Positions 37,001 to 46,746 of a stretch of DNA of 64,000 nucleotides are shown piece by piece. Each line of letters opens with the position of its first letter. The first letter of the stretch is position 1. The stretch covers positions 17,875,842-17,939,841 of the forward strand of contig NC_030851.1 of NCBI RefSeq assembly GCF_000208745.1, written 5' to 3'. Made by a program: the position numbers and the translations under genes. The notes under the pieces are model-generated. The model was not told the origin of the DNA, searched no databases, and saw nothing but the letters and a program-made list of their open reading frames with translations. This DNA comes from Theobroma cacao (taxonomy: Eukaryota; Streptophyta; Magnoliopsida; Malvales; Malvaceae).

Positions 37001-40000
37001 TATTTACATTATTTTAGATTTTGATTAGTTATTCATGATGAATATTTGAGATTTTAAGATATTGAGTATTTTGATTTTCTCCCCGATTAATTCTCTCTGG
37101 TTTTCTCCCTTACGTCTTCTATTCTCAACCTATTGCCCTTATTTCTCCGTAATTGCTTATGTCTATCTATGATTTTCCCTCCAAATTTCTATATTCTATC
37201 TGTTTCCCTTGTTCTATATTACAATAATTGTACCAAAAAAACATAGTAGAGTGGTAACATTCTACCAAAAAAGTAGAGGGGTAAATTTAGAGCCTAATAT
37301 AGTAGAATGAAAAATTTAACCATTATCCCTAAATAAACTAAATGAAATTTAAAGTCAAGAGAAGAGCAAATCCGCTGCACATTCTGTTTTCAAACCGTAC
37401 TTAAGGATGATAAAAGTTGGATATGCTACAAGCAGTTTAAAGCATGATAGCGTTCATAGGAATCTTACACCAAGAATTTCCATCCTTGACATCCAAAGAT
37501 ATAGCTTCCTTGGCATGTTGAATGCTCTCCTCAACCATTTGTGATTGATTCTCAGCACCTAATAAAGGAAGAAAACTTTTGTAAGAAATAACAACACACA
37601 TTTATTCACGTTCAAGCTACAAATATGCTCTTGAAAAAGAGAAAATATATTGCTTTGGCAGCTGGTAATACAATTTTCTAAATCTGGTTCTTCTTTTCTC
37701 TTTCTTTTATTTTTTCCGTGAGGAGGAACACAGGGTAGTTTCTTGTTATGTTCAACTACATAAAACAGATAATTTCATTATCCTCATAGCCAACGATGAG
37801 CTAGCACAATAGTATTGAACTTCCACTTTAGAGTAAGCATTAGCTTTTTTAAAGCACTAAAAGTGTGTTTGGATGAGGAATTTTGAAATGAAGAATTTTA
37901 GAATGCATCAATTTAAAATAATAGTACTTATTATTACATTGTTTGGATAAGCAATTTTTAGAATGAAATTTGGAATATTGGAATTTGATGAAATAAAGCA
38001 ATAAGAGACAGAAAAAAAAATGAAGAAATATATGCAATATGGTTGTCACTAGATTTGTAAAAATGTATAGATATTACTAATAATATGATAAAGTCAAGAG
38101 ATATATTTAAAAATGAATTTATGTAGTAAGAGTTAAAGAGAGTAAAATTCATTAAAAAATGAAAAATATTAAATGTTAACATCTTACTAAAAATCGAAGG
38201 AATTATAAAATAAGGAATTTTGACCTTCAAAATTCCTCTATGTTCCAAAATTTAAAAAATTCCAACTTTTCTTTTGCCAAACATGATAATTTTACTCTAG
38301 AATTTTGAAATTCTCTCTAAAAATGAAATCTCTCCTTGAAATCCATCATCCAAATGCACTGTAAAGTAAATATAAGCTCAGGTCAAAGTTTCACCGCACT
38401 TTACACTTATTCCAATCTTTTCCTTTCCTTGCAACTCAAAAAACAAATGAAATGATTAATTTAGACAAGTTAAGACAAAATGTGCCAAAGATTGCACACA
38501 GGAAGTACAGAAGCAAGCATTAAATATGGAGAAATATCAGGACCTAAAAGTATTGGTAATTGGCTCTTCAATAGTTGCCTAATTTTAAACTGCCACTGAC
38601 AAAACAAAAATGTGACGGCCCATCAGTTAAATGAGTATAACGAATGCCTTCATTGAAATCCAAAATTTTATTGAATACGTAGTTATGCAAGATTTAAGGA
38701 AATTGTTGAATGTGCTAGCAGTAGATTTCACCGCTCTCAGAATGCAATGTCTTTTAGACAGGGATAAAGAATTAAAAGCAACCAAGAAAGGCAAACAAAA
38801 CACAGAGAAATCCTATTAACTGATACTAATATCTTGCATTAGTAATTTGTTCATCAGATCAAACAGGTTCATTTTTCCCTCGTTTAGAAATTTAATACTT
38901 TTCCCTAATTTCTTGTGACCATAAGTTCATTTTTGGAACAGCAAGTTTGCCAATGTGTTTTCCTCGCTTGTCTTGCTTGTCAAGCTCAGTACATTACTAA
39001 GCATTCCAACTGCACTTTAACATATGATTAATTGTCTATCGCTAATCCCCAAAAGGCTGAAAATTTTAAGTTGAAGAACATATTGGCTGGCTTCTTAACT
39101 CCATAAGCATCTGAAAACCATGCACAACCGAATAACCAGAATTTGAGGGGGGGGGGGGGGTCTTTACCTTGAGCCATTTTTCTTTCCAGCATTGATAGTT
39201 GGCAAAGTATATTCTTATTCGCGCCCTGTATGAGACAAAATCAGTATATATAATTAATTGAAATGAACATATAAAGAGAGCATGATAACTAAAATAACTA
39301 TGCACTTAAAAGTGAAAAATCTAATGTGGGTGAGAACCTTGCTTAGTGCAAGATTAAAACAGTTCTTTGCTGAAGGTAAATCTCCCTTCTTCCAAATGCA
39401 GTTACCCAAACAAAGCCAAGCATCTGCAAGAGATGGATTCAACTTAACCTGGAGCCGAAATTATCAGATTAAAAACATAAGCCTTATTCCAAGTCCAAGA
39501 ATTAAAGCAAGCCAGGCAAGCCAAACAACATTCTGTTCTTGCTTACTGCTTTTGAGAGGTGATCCTCTGCTTCCTTCCGATAGTCAGGCACTACATCTAA
39601 TATCTTCCCTCTTAAATACTGATATGTTGCACGCTCCACAGGTAATTTTCTTTGCTCTGCAGCAAAAATGTTTAGTTTAATGTTTCACGAGTGATGAAGA
39701 TTGCTATAAGTATAAGATAAAATTAAGAATTGGGTAGTGACAATTGCTAAAAAAATTTCTGTTCCATTGTTGCTTGTTCAATTGCATGGTGTCATGCCAT
39801 GTCAGCAGATGATTACCAATATGATCAAAACATAAACAAGCCCCTCTCTAAAAATGCATACATATATGCATATACTCTAGTAATGTTAATCTACTAGTGC
39901 TGCAAAGATTTCGTTGAGCAAACTTCAACCAGGAGGAAAGAATGGTGTTTCAATTTTCTGGCTATTCTGAAACACATAAGCTTTAAATCCACAATTTCCT

Positions 40001-40296
40001 ATCGCATACATAAAGGTAGAGAGCTAACCAATCTGCTTCCAACAAAAAGAAGAAAAGACCAGAGTTTTCGATTGTATTTTTACTTGAACCGCGGAAAAAA
40101 ATGAAACGGGTATGATTCAGAATTATTGGAAAATACCAGGAGGAATAGAATCGAGGAGCTTGAGAGCGAGATCGGATTCTTGTTGCAATTTAGAGGCTTT
40201 ATCATCTGGATTTTGTGGGAAAAAAGTGTCCCTAAGCTCGTACAAATCATCCGCTGCTTTTCTGGCTTTTCCCCATGTATCCACTTCTTCTGCCAT
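22087..40296 (-). CDS. TTC5: TTC5-like tetratricopeptide repeat protein, 13 exons, 415 aa
   Basis: Exons in coding order: 40296-40137, 39656-39547, 39448-39338, 39225-39168, 37558-37469, 26548-26454, 26211-26158, 25767-25630, 24024-23967, 23835-23721, 22649-22580, 22451-22380, 22203-22087. They sum to 1248 bases; every intron is GT..AG and the frame never breaks. The N-terminus (MAEEVDTWGKARKAADDLYE, residues 1-20) matches the coiled start of TTC5; TPR helices follow at about residues 91-127 (SLADAWLCLGNCIWKKGD), 166-208 and 212-250, then the C-terminal OB-fold region (about 300-415) ending SIYAQHKP. Human TTC5 (440 aa) binds the N-terminal motif of nascent tubulin at the ribosome and triggers tubulin mRNA decay, and was also described as a p300/JMY cofactor; the plant role is inferred only by homology. 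The first ATG in frame was chosen. Intron 5 (37468-26549) is bloated by transposons. Confidence 0.93.
28643..29630 (+). pseudogene. Harbinger ORF1: Myb/SANT-like DNA-binding protein
   Basis: The exon up to 29000 has TKILLQVCTDEIHKCGKP, NYTQNQLKNR, then EWILWKQLKRKETSLGW and WWEAKIK, the Myb_DNA-bind_3 pattern. An intron with GTAAGT..CATAG (29001-29088) joins in frame to ANSKYASFWYHGLEH. The C-terminal part (29200-29630) has a basic stretch and the motif SIPECIRVMKSLQ..GRLS. Defects are a frameshift near 28700 and a stop at about 29188. In Harbinger elements this protein helps the transposase bind DNA and enter the nucleus (family knowledge). Confidence 0.8.
29893..31215 (+). pseudogene. PIF/Harbinger transposase (DDE, HARBI1-type)
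   Basis: From MSSNEVKASI the frame is open to about 30668 and includes CIGAIDGSRVPA (first Asp) and GWLGTAHDTYIF (second Asp; family GWEGSAHD). A probable intron ends at TTTCTTAG (30743), followed by YYVLDAGYPNIKGYLAPY. The exon join is off by a base in simple reading, so an indel is likely. The last part (RNVIE, stop, then RWHILRDMKPFP..VIVAMTTLHNYIR) shows the third catalytic region but has at least three stops. It cannot make an active enzyme as it stands. Confidence 0.85.
33098..33813 (+). mobile_element. hAT-like MITE, copy A
   Basis: 716 bases with TIRs TAGACCTGGCAAT (left) and TAGATCTGGCAAT (right, reverse-complemented). Flanking 8-mers CTTCAAAC and GTTAAAAC agree at 6 of 8 positions, an aged hAT-size target duplication. 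The interior repeats gttaatcatatcaatc-like words and has no ORF. Copy B at 34345-35120 is the same family in opposite orientation. Confidence 0.8.
34345..35120 (-). mobile_element. hAT-like MITE, copy B (inverted relative to copy A)
   Basis: 776 bases. The right end in reverse complement is TAGACTAGGTAATTTTGTATA and the left is CAGACCTGACAATT. The strings tccgtatg (34332-34339) and tccgcata (35121-35128) may be the eroded target duplication, five bases off the left TIR. The left-end sequence of A corresponds to the right-end sequence of B, so the pair is inverted with about 530 bases between. Confidence 0.75.
35814..36606 (+). pseudogene. orphan ORF of the LTR-like element
   Basis: Begins MDDLLYLRDRYGVQSLC, then CKNCFLKKYICHREKLSKEW and SKYQFEDE. 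Past a stop comes an internally repeated acidic part (ILEPVVDIIKGKQ / ILDSLVDIIEEKE). It ends VALLKMFVPPFD..GSCWKFLLLRF. At least three in-frame stops. No known domain recognised. The Cys pair C-x2-C followed by H is suggestive but unproven as a metal site. It may be a captured gene or a degenerate gag. Confidence 0.45.
36695..36919. mobile_element. Stowaway-like MITE (CTCCCTCCG ends)
   Basis: 225 bases. The left end CTCCCTCCGTTCCAATTGAA and the reverse-complemented right end CTCTTTCCAGTTCAAATTGA pair over about 28 bases. TA follows on the right, but the left flank is ACTG, so the TA target is not clean. It splits the right direct repeat of the LTR-like element, which fixes its boundaries by comparison with the uninterrupted left repeat. 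Confidence 0.75.
37862..38360. mobile_element. MITE in intron 4 of the TTC5-like gene
   Basis: TIRs AGTGTGTTTGGATGAGGAA and (reverse complement of right end) AGTGCATTTGGATGATGGA, 499 bases, no ORF, full of gaattttgaaat words. The superfamily is not certain. Target duplication not resolved. Confidence 0.75.
39147..39160. repeat. G14 homopolymer next to a splice donor
   Basis: Fourteen G on the plus strand become a C14 run starting seven bases inside intron 4 (donor GT at 39167-39166). Confidence 0.95.
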
Positions 40297-40439
40297 GTTT
40301 CTTCTTGGGCAGTTACTGACTAAAAATGCGAACTCAGAAGCCGACAAAGAGATTGGATTCACGAGACAGAGAGAGGGAGCCAGGGGAGGAGGTCGGCAAA
40401 TGAAATCAGAAGCTCAAACCAGGGCTTTACAACAGCATG

Positions 40440-40574
40440 TTGGGTTGGGGGAATGGAATAGCCATTCCCTTATTCCCAATCTTTTTAAACACTTTGCGGT
40501 TGTAAGGAATACCCATTCCAGCAGGAGTGCTATCAAAGGGAAGGACAATAAATACCTTCATTAATTATAAGAAA
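40440..40574. other. 5' flank of the TTC5-like gene with a GGAATAGCCATTCC inverted repeat
   Basis: gggaatggaatagccattccc (about 40449-40470) and ggaatacccattcc (about 40506-40519) are fold-back words of a common MITE type, 150-230 bases upstream of the ATG. No TATA box could be assigned with confidence. Confidence 0.5.
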
Positions 40575-41376
40575 GCTAAATACTCAAATTAGTCTCTAAA
40601 TTATATAAAAATAATCAATTAAATTCTTATCTTTTTATTATATTTAAATAAATTTTTAAATTTTATTTTAAATTAAATAAATCTCTTTCTCTAACTGTTG
40701 ACTTAACTAACAAATTTAAAAAAGAAGGTTAAATTTTATCTTTATAACCTTGTGTAGGAGATTATAAGGAGTGCTTGTTCAAGGTAGAGAAGTTTAACTT
40801 TGATTTAAGAAGAATATCTTTTCAATATATGGGATATGCTAATCATCAATATCAGGTTTTGAATTCTTATTCTTATCATTTCATAAACAAGTTTCCAACT
40901 GTGAAGTAATAAGAAGGGGATAGATTAACTAGAAAGAGAAGGGCTTTTTCTAAGGATGGATCTTCTTGCTCTAAATCTCTAATGATTATTTATTGAGACA
41001 GAATATAATTAAGAGTTTTGGAAAAAGAGTTTGGAAAATTATTTAGTGAGACAGGAGATAATGAAGAGGGGTGTTACAAATTTAAAGGAGTAAAAGCAAC
41101 AATTTCACTTTGAGAACGATTATTATTTCTCTTTAATATGAAAATTAATATAAGTTTATATAGATAAAATAAAATAACACATCAACATGCCACGTGGCAC
41201 ATGATATGTCATAAAATTGCCAATCATACCTTTGATTAATGAAAATTAGTCAATAATTAATGAACGTGGTTTATTTGGTTAAAAATAAAAGTTTAAGGGT
41301 TTATTTGAACACAATAAAAGGATAGAACTTAATTAATTTTTTTAGTATAATTCAAGGACTTATTTGAGTATTTAGC
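40575..41376. mobile_element. Mutator-like MITE with ~95-bp TIRs
   Basis: Left GCTAAATACTCAAATTAGTC and reverse-complemented right GCTAAATACTCAAATAAGTC align with gaps for about 95 bases. 802 bases in all. The interior (about 40740-41090) has fewer A/T runs and short ORF-like stretches, possibly captured sequence, but I recognise no gene. No TSD found. The left end is only about 280 bases upstream of the TTC5-like ATG. Confidence 0.75.
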
Positions 41377-41821
41377 CTTTTAAAAATTATCATATTATAT
41401 AAATGGCAATTATTCATTTTTGACAATTTCTTTCTCTCTATCCAACTGCCTCTCTCCTTATTTTACTAAATTAAAATGAATTTAAAATTAAAATAAATTT
41501 AAAATACAAAATTTTAATTTTAATTATAAACTAATCGAGTTCATTTTAATCTAACTTTCTAGTTTAAATTCACTATTCTTCAAAATAAATATTTAAATCC
41601 TTGTTATTTCCTTAACTTGCTGAGCTAGAGGAGGGTAAAACTTCTAAAAACAAAATCTAACCTCTCGAGAGAAAACAAAATCTATTGAAAAAGCTAAAAC
41701 CAATGCTAGAAATCAAAGGTTTGGAAACCTAAAGTTGGAAAATGTTACCTTTGATAGTTAAAAATCCAAAACTGAGCTCTAATTTTCAAAAATGGTGATT
41801 TTGGTGAACTAGTATAAGAGA
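41377..41821. other. AT-rich spacer
   Basis: No gene or repeat recognised apart from short taaaatt runs. Confidence 0.5.
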
Positions 41822-42423
41822 CAGGGCGGTTCAATAATTTCAAAAGTCTAAAGCTAAATATTCAAATAAGGTTTTTTATATTGAAATTAAGAAAATGATG
41901 CCTTTTTTTTATTGAAATTAAGGAAAAAAGAGCAAATGAGGAAAGAAGAATTCATTAGTAGATATCATAAATTGAGAAAAAAACAATAATTGGTTTTATA
42001 TATAGGAAGAAAAATAACTGTTGAAAATCATTAAATACATATTATCGTTAGTTGATTAGAAATAGAATAAATAGTTGAGAATTAATAGCATTATGGGAAT
42101 TGATAAATGATAAAATATTGAGATTTATTAAGCACATAATTAGAGAAGTGAGAGAATATGTAATTTTTATTAATTATTTTGACTATTACATATTTTTAAT
42201 GAAAAATGAGATAAATAGTTGAGAATTAATATGGATCTAGGAGGTGAGAGAAAATAGATATTTATTAGACATGAGAGGATAGGATAAGTATATATTTTAT
42301 TAATTATCTTAATTTTTGTATATTTTTAATATAATTAGTTATATTATTATGAAATTATGGGACTCATGAAAATTTGGTATCTAAAACAAAGGCTTTGGTG
42401 GCTTTATGCTATAGCCGACCCTG
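41822..42423. mobile_element. hAT-like MITE (CAGGG..CCCTG ends)
   Basis: Starts CAGGGCGGTTCAATA and ends ..GCTATAGCCGACCCTG (reverse complement CAGGGTCGGCTATAG). Flanking 8-mers ATAAGAGA and GTAAGGAA match at 5 of 8. 602 bases, no ORF. The gttgagaattaata word is repeated inside. Confidence 0.55.
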
Positions 42424-44105
42424 GTAAGGAAGGGTTGAAAGTTAAGAGGAAAAGTGAAAATAGGCAGTAGAGATTGACAGGAGTGAAAAACATACCTATA
42501 AAGAAAATATTTTGGGGAGAAAATACTATTTTATGTGTAAACAGCGACAAGTAGCGATACTTTTGAAAAGGTATTGATAGTTGCGTTTTTGGGTTTCAAG
42601 TATCTATACTTATTCATCAAAATCTTTTTAAAAGCTTTCAGGGTATGAAGTGTTAATACTTGTTCATTAGGTATTGAAACTTCAGATCTAGAATGTAAAA
42701 TGTTATTTGAAAACTCATTACTCCGACCCACATCTGTCTCTAGTAAACACATGTTTGTAAACTTGAAATCTAGGCTTTTCTAAAAGAAATTTTCAAGATC
42801 TTTAAATTAAAAATATGTTTAAATTGCTCACTAAGTAAGAATTTTACTTAACTATTCTATATCTAAAGTGTGGGATTTCACAGTAAAACAATGAAATTAA
42901 TTATTTGGAAAATTCTCCAAAGATGCAACTTTAGGTTATATAAAGTCAAGGATACTATATAGTTTGTTAAGTAAATAAATCAATCTATAAGTAATAAAAA
43001 AACAACAAAAACAAAAAAAAATGATTATTTGATCATTTTTAAGAGATAATTGTCCATAATAAAGTTTTTAAAACAAAGTTATGTAATCAATTGAATAGTA
43101 ATTGAATTAGAAAAAGTAAATGAATAAATTAAAAATCAATCTACAACTAGGGAATACCCTTGTTATGTAGCCGGATTTATAATGGATGAACATTTTGCTG
43201 TAGTAATATTATGATTTTTTTAAAAGATTTTTTATTCATATTCATTTTGTAAAATTTTATCAATATTTGATAGTAAAATTAGATTCCATCACAGTAGAAT
43301 TTTTATGTATTTGCATATTTTATGTCTTTTTATTTTTTTTCTCTTTTCTTAAAATTAATTTTTAAGTGCTTTTTTTGTAAACACTTTATATAATTTTTTT
43401 TTTAAATTCTCCAACATTTGGGTAGAATTTTTAAAAAAATTCTCTCAATTAAAACAAAATTAGCACTCATAACTTCCTTGAAATTCCATCATTGAAGGAT
43501 TTTTTTTACATTTACATAATTAAAATAAAATGCCTATGACTCAATCAAATAAATATCAAGATGCAATTTTTAATTTACAAAATGTTTTATTTATTTTATT
43601 TAATATTTTAAATTAATAATTATTTAGAAATAAACCTTTGTATAAAAATAATTTTGAGATTACTCCCAACACTTTTGCAAGATCCTAGAATTAATTTCAC
43701 TTTGAAAATTTTAAGAAAATTACCACTTTTAAGTTTCCTAAAAATTTCCTTTTTAAAAGGTTTATTCTAAATATTTATGATTTTTTAATTTAATTAATTT
43801 TTTTACAAATTTTATTATTCCTAATTAGCATTTTTTGAAATAAATTCGTAAGTTAATTTATTTACATAAAAAATAAAAAATAAAGAAATGATTAAGAAAT
43901 TTTTATATTTTATTATTTATATAATTTTTGAAATAATTTTCCAAGTTTAAATATGTGCATGAAAGAAAACTAAATAAACAAATAAATAAAAATGAAAATA
44001 GAAACAAAGAAAGAATCAAAATAAAACAAAATAAATGAAATAGTCTAGAAAAATAAAAAAGTAAAAATGAGTCAAAGATATACCTAAATGGGTTTAAAAC
44101 CTAAA
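42424..44105. other. AT-rich DNA with an LTR fragment
   Basis: 42480-42900 holds degenerate tatcgatact-type words (cgatacttttgaaaagg, gtatctatacttattc) like those of the LTR at 19180, followed by a ggatttcaca end near 42882. It is probably an old LTR scrap. The rest (42900-44105) is over three-quarters A/T and shows nothing else. Confidence 0.5.
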
Positions 44106-44110
44106 TCAAA

Positions 44111-46741
44111 TGTCACAGCCCAATTCCCAGGTCATGACTGGCGCAAAGACCCAATAGGCGTGGCCCACTGAACCCAAACAAGCCTTTTTATGAAAACTTG
44201 TTTATTAGACCACCTGTCCCTCTTTTACCTCTAAGGTTCTTAATTCATTGTTTTCAAAAATAATTTCCGTTCAAAAATAAATCATGGCAACTGAACAATA
44301 CCATTCACAAAATAATATTACCATTTGCCAACCTGTGGCAACATTATCATGCAAACTAAACATACAGTGTTTACAACAAATCTCATTAATTACATTTAAA
44401 TAACCATATACACATACAAAAGACCTTGACTATCAGCGGAGTGACTTTGGTGTGGATACTATCATGGAGTGTTCTGGTAAACTTACAGTAAAATGAATAG
44501 GAGGCAGCACCTCTACCAAAAATCTAACTATCTTCGAACCTGAAAACTAAAATATGAAGTTGAAAAGGATGAGTATAAACCCAATGAGTGAACATAGGAA
44601 GGGAACAAGCAAACGATACGAAGAGTTTTTCGAAAACATGATGCACTCGTTTAAAAACAATGCAATTTTGTATATTATGAACAAAACTCAATGCTGTGCT
44701 ATTTTTCAACTCATTTTAAAACATTTAGGAAGTTCAACTTTCAACATTCAATGCAATCACATAATATTTTCTCTAACATTTCTATAGTATGTGTAAACAT
44801 GTATACAACCGTCGGTCATCAGCTCAAGTGCACTCTCACACCGCACGATAGCTGGAATCATCATCCTCCGGTCATCAGCTCATGTGCACTCCCACACTGC
44901 ACATAGCTGGAATCATCACCCACCAGTCATCAGCTCATGTGCACTCCCACACCGCACGTAGCTGGAATCATCACCCACTAGTCATTAGCTCATGTGCACT
45001 CCCACACCGCACATAGCTGGAATCACCCGTCATCACCGGCATGTGCACTCTCACATCACACATGCGTGGTTACAATTATCATTCAACATTACATTTCAAT
45101 GCATGGCTCATGTAACAACATGTAACAACAATCTTTGCATAACAATACATCACATGCCACAAATCAATTGGCAATTCAACATAATATTTCAAATATGTAA
45201 TTCATCACATTATATGTATCGCATAATATAGGAACACATGAGTTAATCGCATTGCACAATTTCACAACTTAAAGACATTTCATTAAAGGCTTGTTCCCAG
45301 GCACATTTTAAAGCAAAGACAAATAAAGTTTTCAAATGATTCATTCCAACACGTGCATTTATCCCAAAACATTTTTAAATGCAAGTTCACTCACCTTAGC
45401 AATGTCGCCTAACGAAACTAGCACCCACAAGATCTTAATCCAGGTAGTCCCAAAATACCATTAAAACCTATATTTACCAATAAACCATAACAACCTCAAT
45501 TGAGTCATAATCTGAATTTGATAATTCTAATAAATATATATTATACAATGTACACTTTAACCTAACACTTAACTTAGAATTTTAGTCTAATTCACAAACC
45601 CCTTAAACTAATTGTTCAAGCTTGAAGTTTTCTTTACCTTGGTGCTTGAAGGCATGAAGATCAACAAAACCTAACCATTTCAAGGAAAGAAAATTTGAAG
45701 AAAATTAGAAAATAAAGTCTAAAAATTACAAACCCATAAATCCTAAAATTCAAGAGTTGAAAATATATACCTATTGGCTTTGAAATGAAGATTTGTAGCC
45801 GAAATTCAAGTATTGATGAAAGTGGAGTAAAAATAGAAAAGGAAGAAAAGAAAGAGAGATTTTTCTTTCTCTCTCCTAGGGTTTAGATGTGCTAAAAAAT
45901 GAGGTTAGAAGCTGTGGTTTTGGTGCCCAAGAAGTTAGGGGAAGGAAGAAGTAAGAAAAGAAAAGAAAGGAAAAGAAAACAAGGGAAAGAAAATGAAAAA
46001 TCTTGATTTTTTTTTGGTGAAGGATGAAAATGGCGTTGGGAGGAGAAGAAGATGGAAGATGATGCCTTGGACATGATGGACGGCCATGGGATAAGGATGA
46101 AGGATCAAAGCTTCCTTTGGAAGCTTTGACCAAGCTTAATGAAAAAATTATCGTTTTACCCTCCAAGGTTCTCATCCTTTCAATTAAGTCCTCCCAACCC
46201 TATTTTAATTCTAATTTCTTTCTATTTTTCTTCCTTAAAACTTGTACCAATAAAATATCAAGTCTATGTCTCAATGCGATATCACCATAATATTTAAATA
46301 TTTAATTACCCGCGTTAGCTTTATTTAATAAAGACACGCGGGCCCCACTAATGTCATTTTTCTCCGAACTTCCCTCATTCTTCTTCTCCCCCACTTAGAT
46401 TGTCCATATTCTCCTCCTTCATGACTAATTTCGACATCAAATAAAATATTAATATTTTAATATTATTTTATCAATAAAATAATATTTTATTCCAAAATTT
46501 CCACTTGTCTCCTTAGCACCCAAAGTACCTTATTATACCCCGATTCACTTCTGAATCACTTTTTATCTCGCTAATTCATCCTCAATCAAAATATTATTAA
46601 TTCATTATTACTCCCTCACATGTGGATTATTTATCTCTAGAATATTCTTTTTACCTTTCATCACTTTTAAACATTCTAATTAACCTCAATTGGCATCTGA
46701 TAAGCTTTATTGGCCACTATATCAAAGTATGGCGTATTACA
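44111..46741 (+). mobile_element. solo LTR of a Ty3/gypsy element, TSD TCAAA
   Basis: 2631 bases, TGTCACAGCCCAATTCC .. GGCGTATTACA, flanked by perfect TCAAA at 44106-44110 and 46742-46746. No internal domain. It carries a 55-bp minisatellite and a purine-rich tract (45820-46010). The 1-156 piece at the window start is its closest relative, and the minus-oriented LTR at 7305 is a more distant one. It stands immediately 5' of the LINE. Confidence 0.92.
44815..45060 (+). repeat. 55-bp minisatellite in the LTR
   Basis: Units start at 44815, 44871, 44926 and 44981, with a shortened unit at 45029. Core gtcatcagctcatgtgcac, then GTGCACTCCCACACCGCAC. Confidence 0.92.
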
Positions 46742-46746
46742 TCAAA

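Larger units (their letters stand above)
33979..37210 (+). mobile_element. small LTR-like non-autonomous element with ~370-390-bp direct repeats
   Basis: Two direct repeats, 33979-34344 and 36592-37210 (the latter interrupted by a 225-bp MITE), both start with TG, share gatgaaggatgaaa, gagggattaagttatc and ccaagtatta, and end near tctat..tgttt. Between them lies an orphan ORF (35814-36606) and the inserted hAT-like MITE B. Without inserts it is about 2.2 kb, as in terminal-repeat elements lacking pol. No TSD or primer site was established. Confidence 0.5.
26549..37468 (-). other. intron 5 of the TTC5-like gene (10.9 kb, transposon-filled)
   Basis: Donor GTAAGA after 37469 and acceptor ..TTTGACAG before 26548. 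The flanking exons join a Tyr codon (T+AT) inside the conserved SWYNMGNA stretch, so the junction is secure. It contains the Harbinger element, two inverted hAT-like MITEs, an LTR-like element and a Stowaway-like MITE. The stretch 31505-33089 holds no feature I recognise. Confidence 0.85.

Noticed and set aside
40297..40362. Upstream in-frame extension of TTC5 exon 1 (NPISLSASEFAF..)
   Set aside because: It opens with GTG, not ATG; the conserved start is MAEEVDTW at 40296.
40740..41100. Possible captured gene fragment in the Mutator-like MITE
   Set aside because: Some open stretches, but I could not match any family with confidence; recorded only as possible.
45876..46175. Ser/Phe/Leu-rich minus ORFs of 60-99 codons in the solo LTR
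   Set aside because: Antisense of a purine-rich LTR tract; low complexity.
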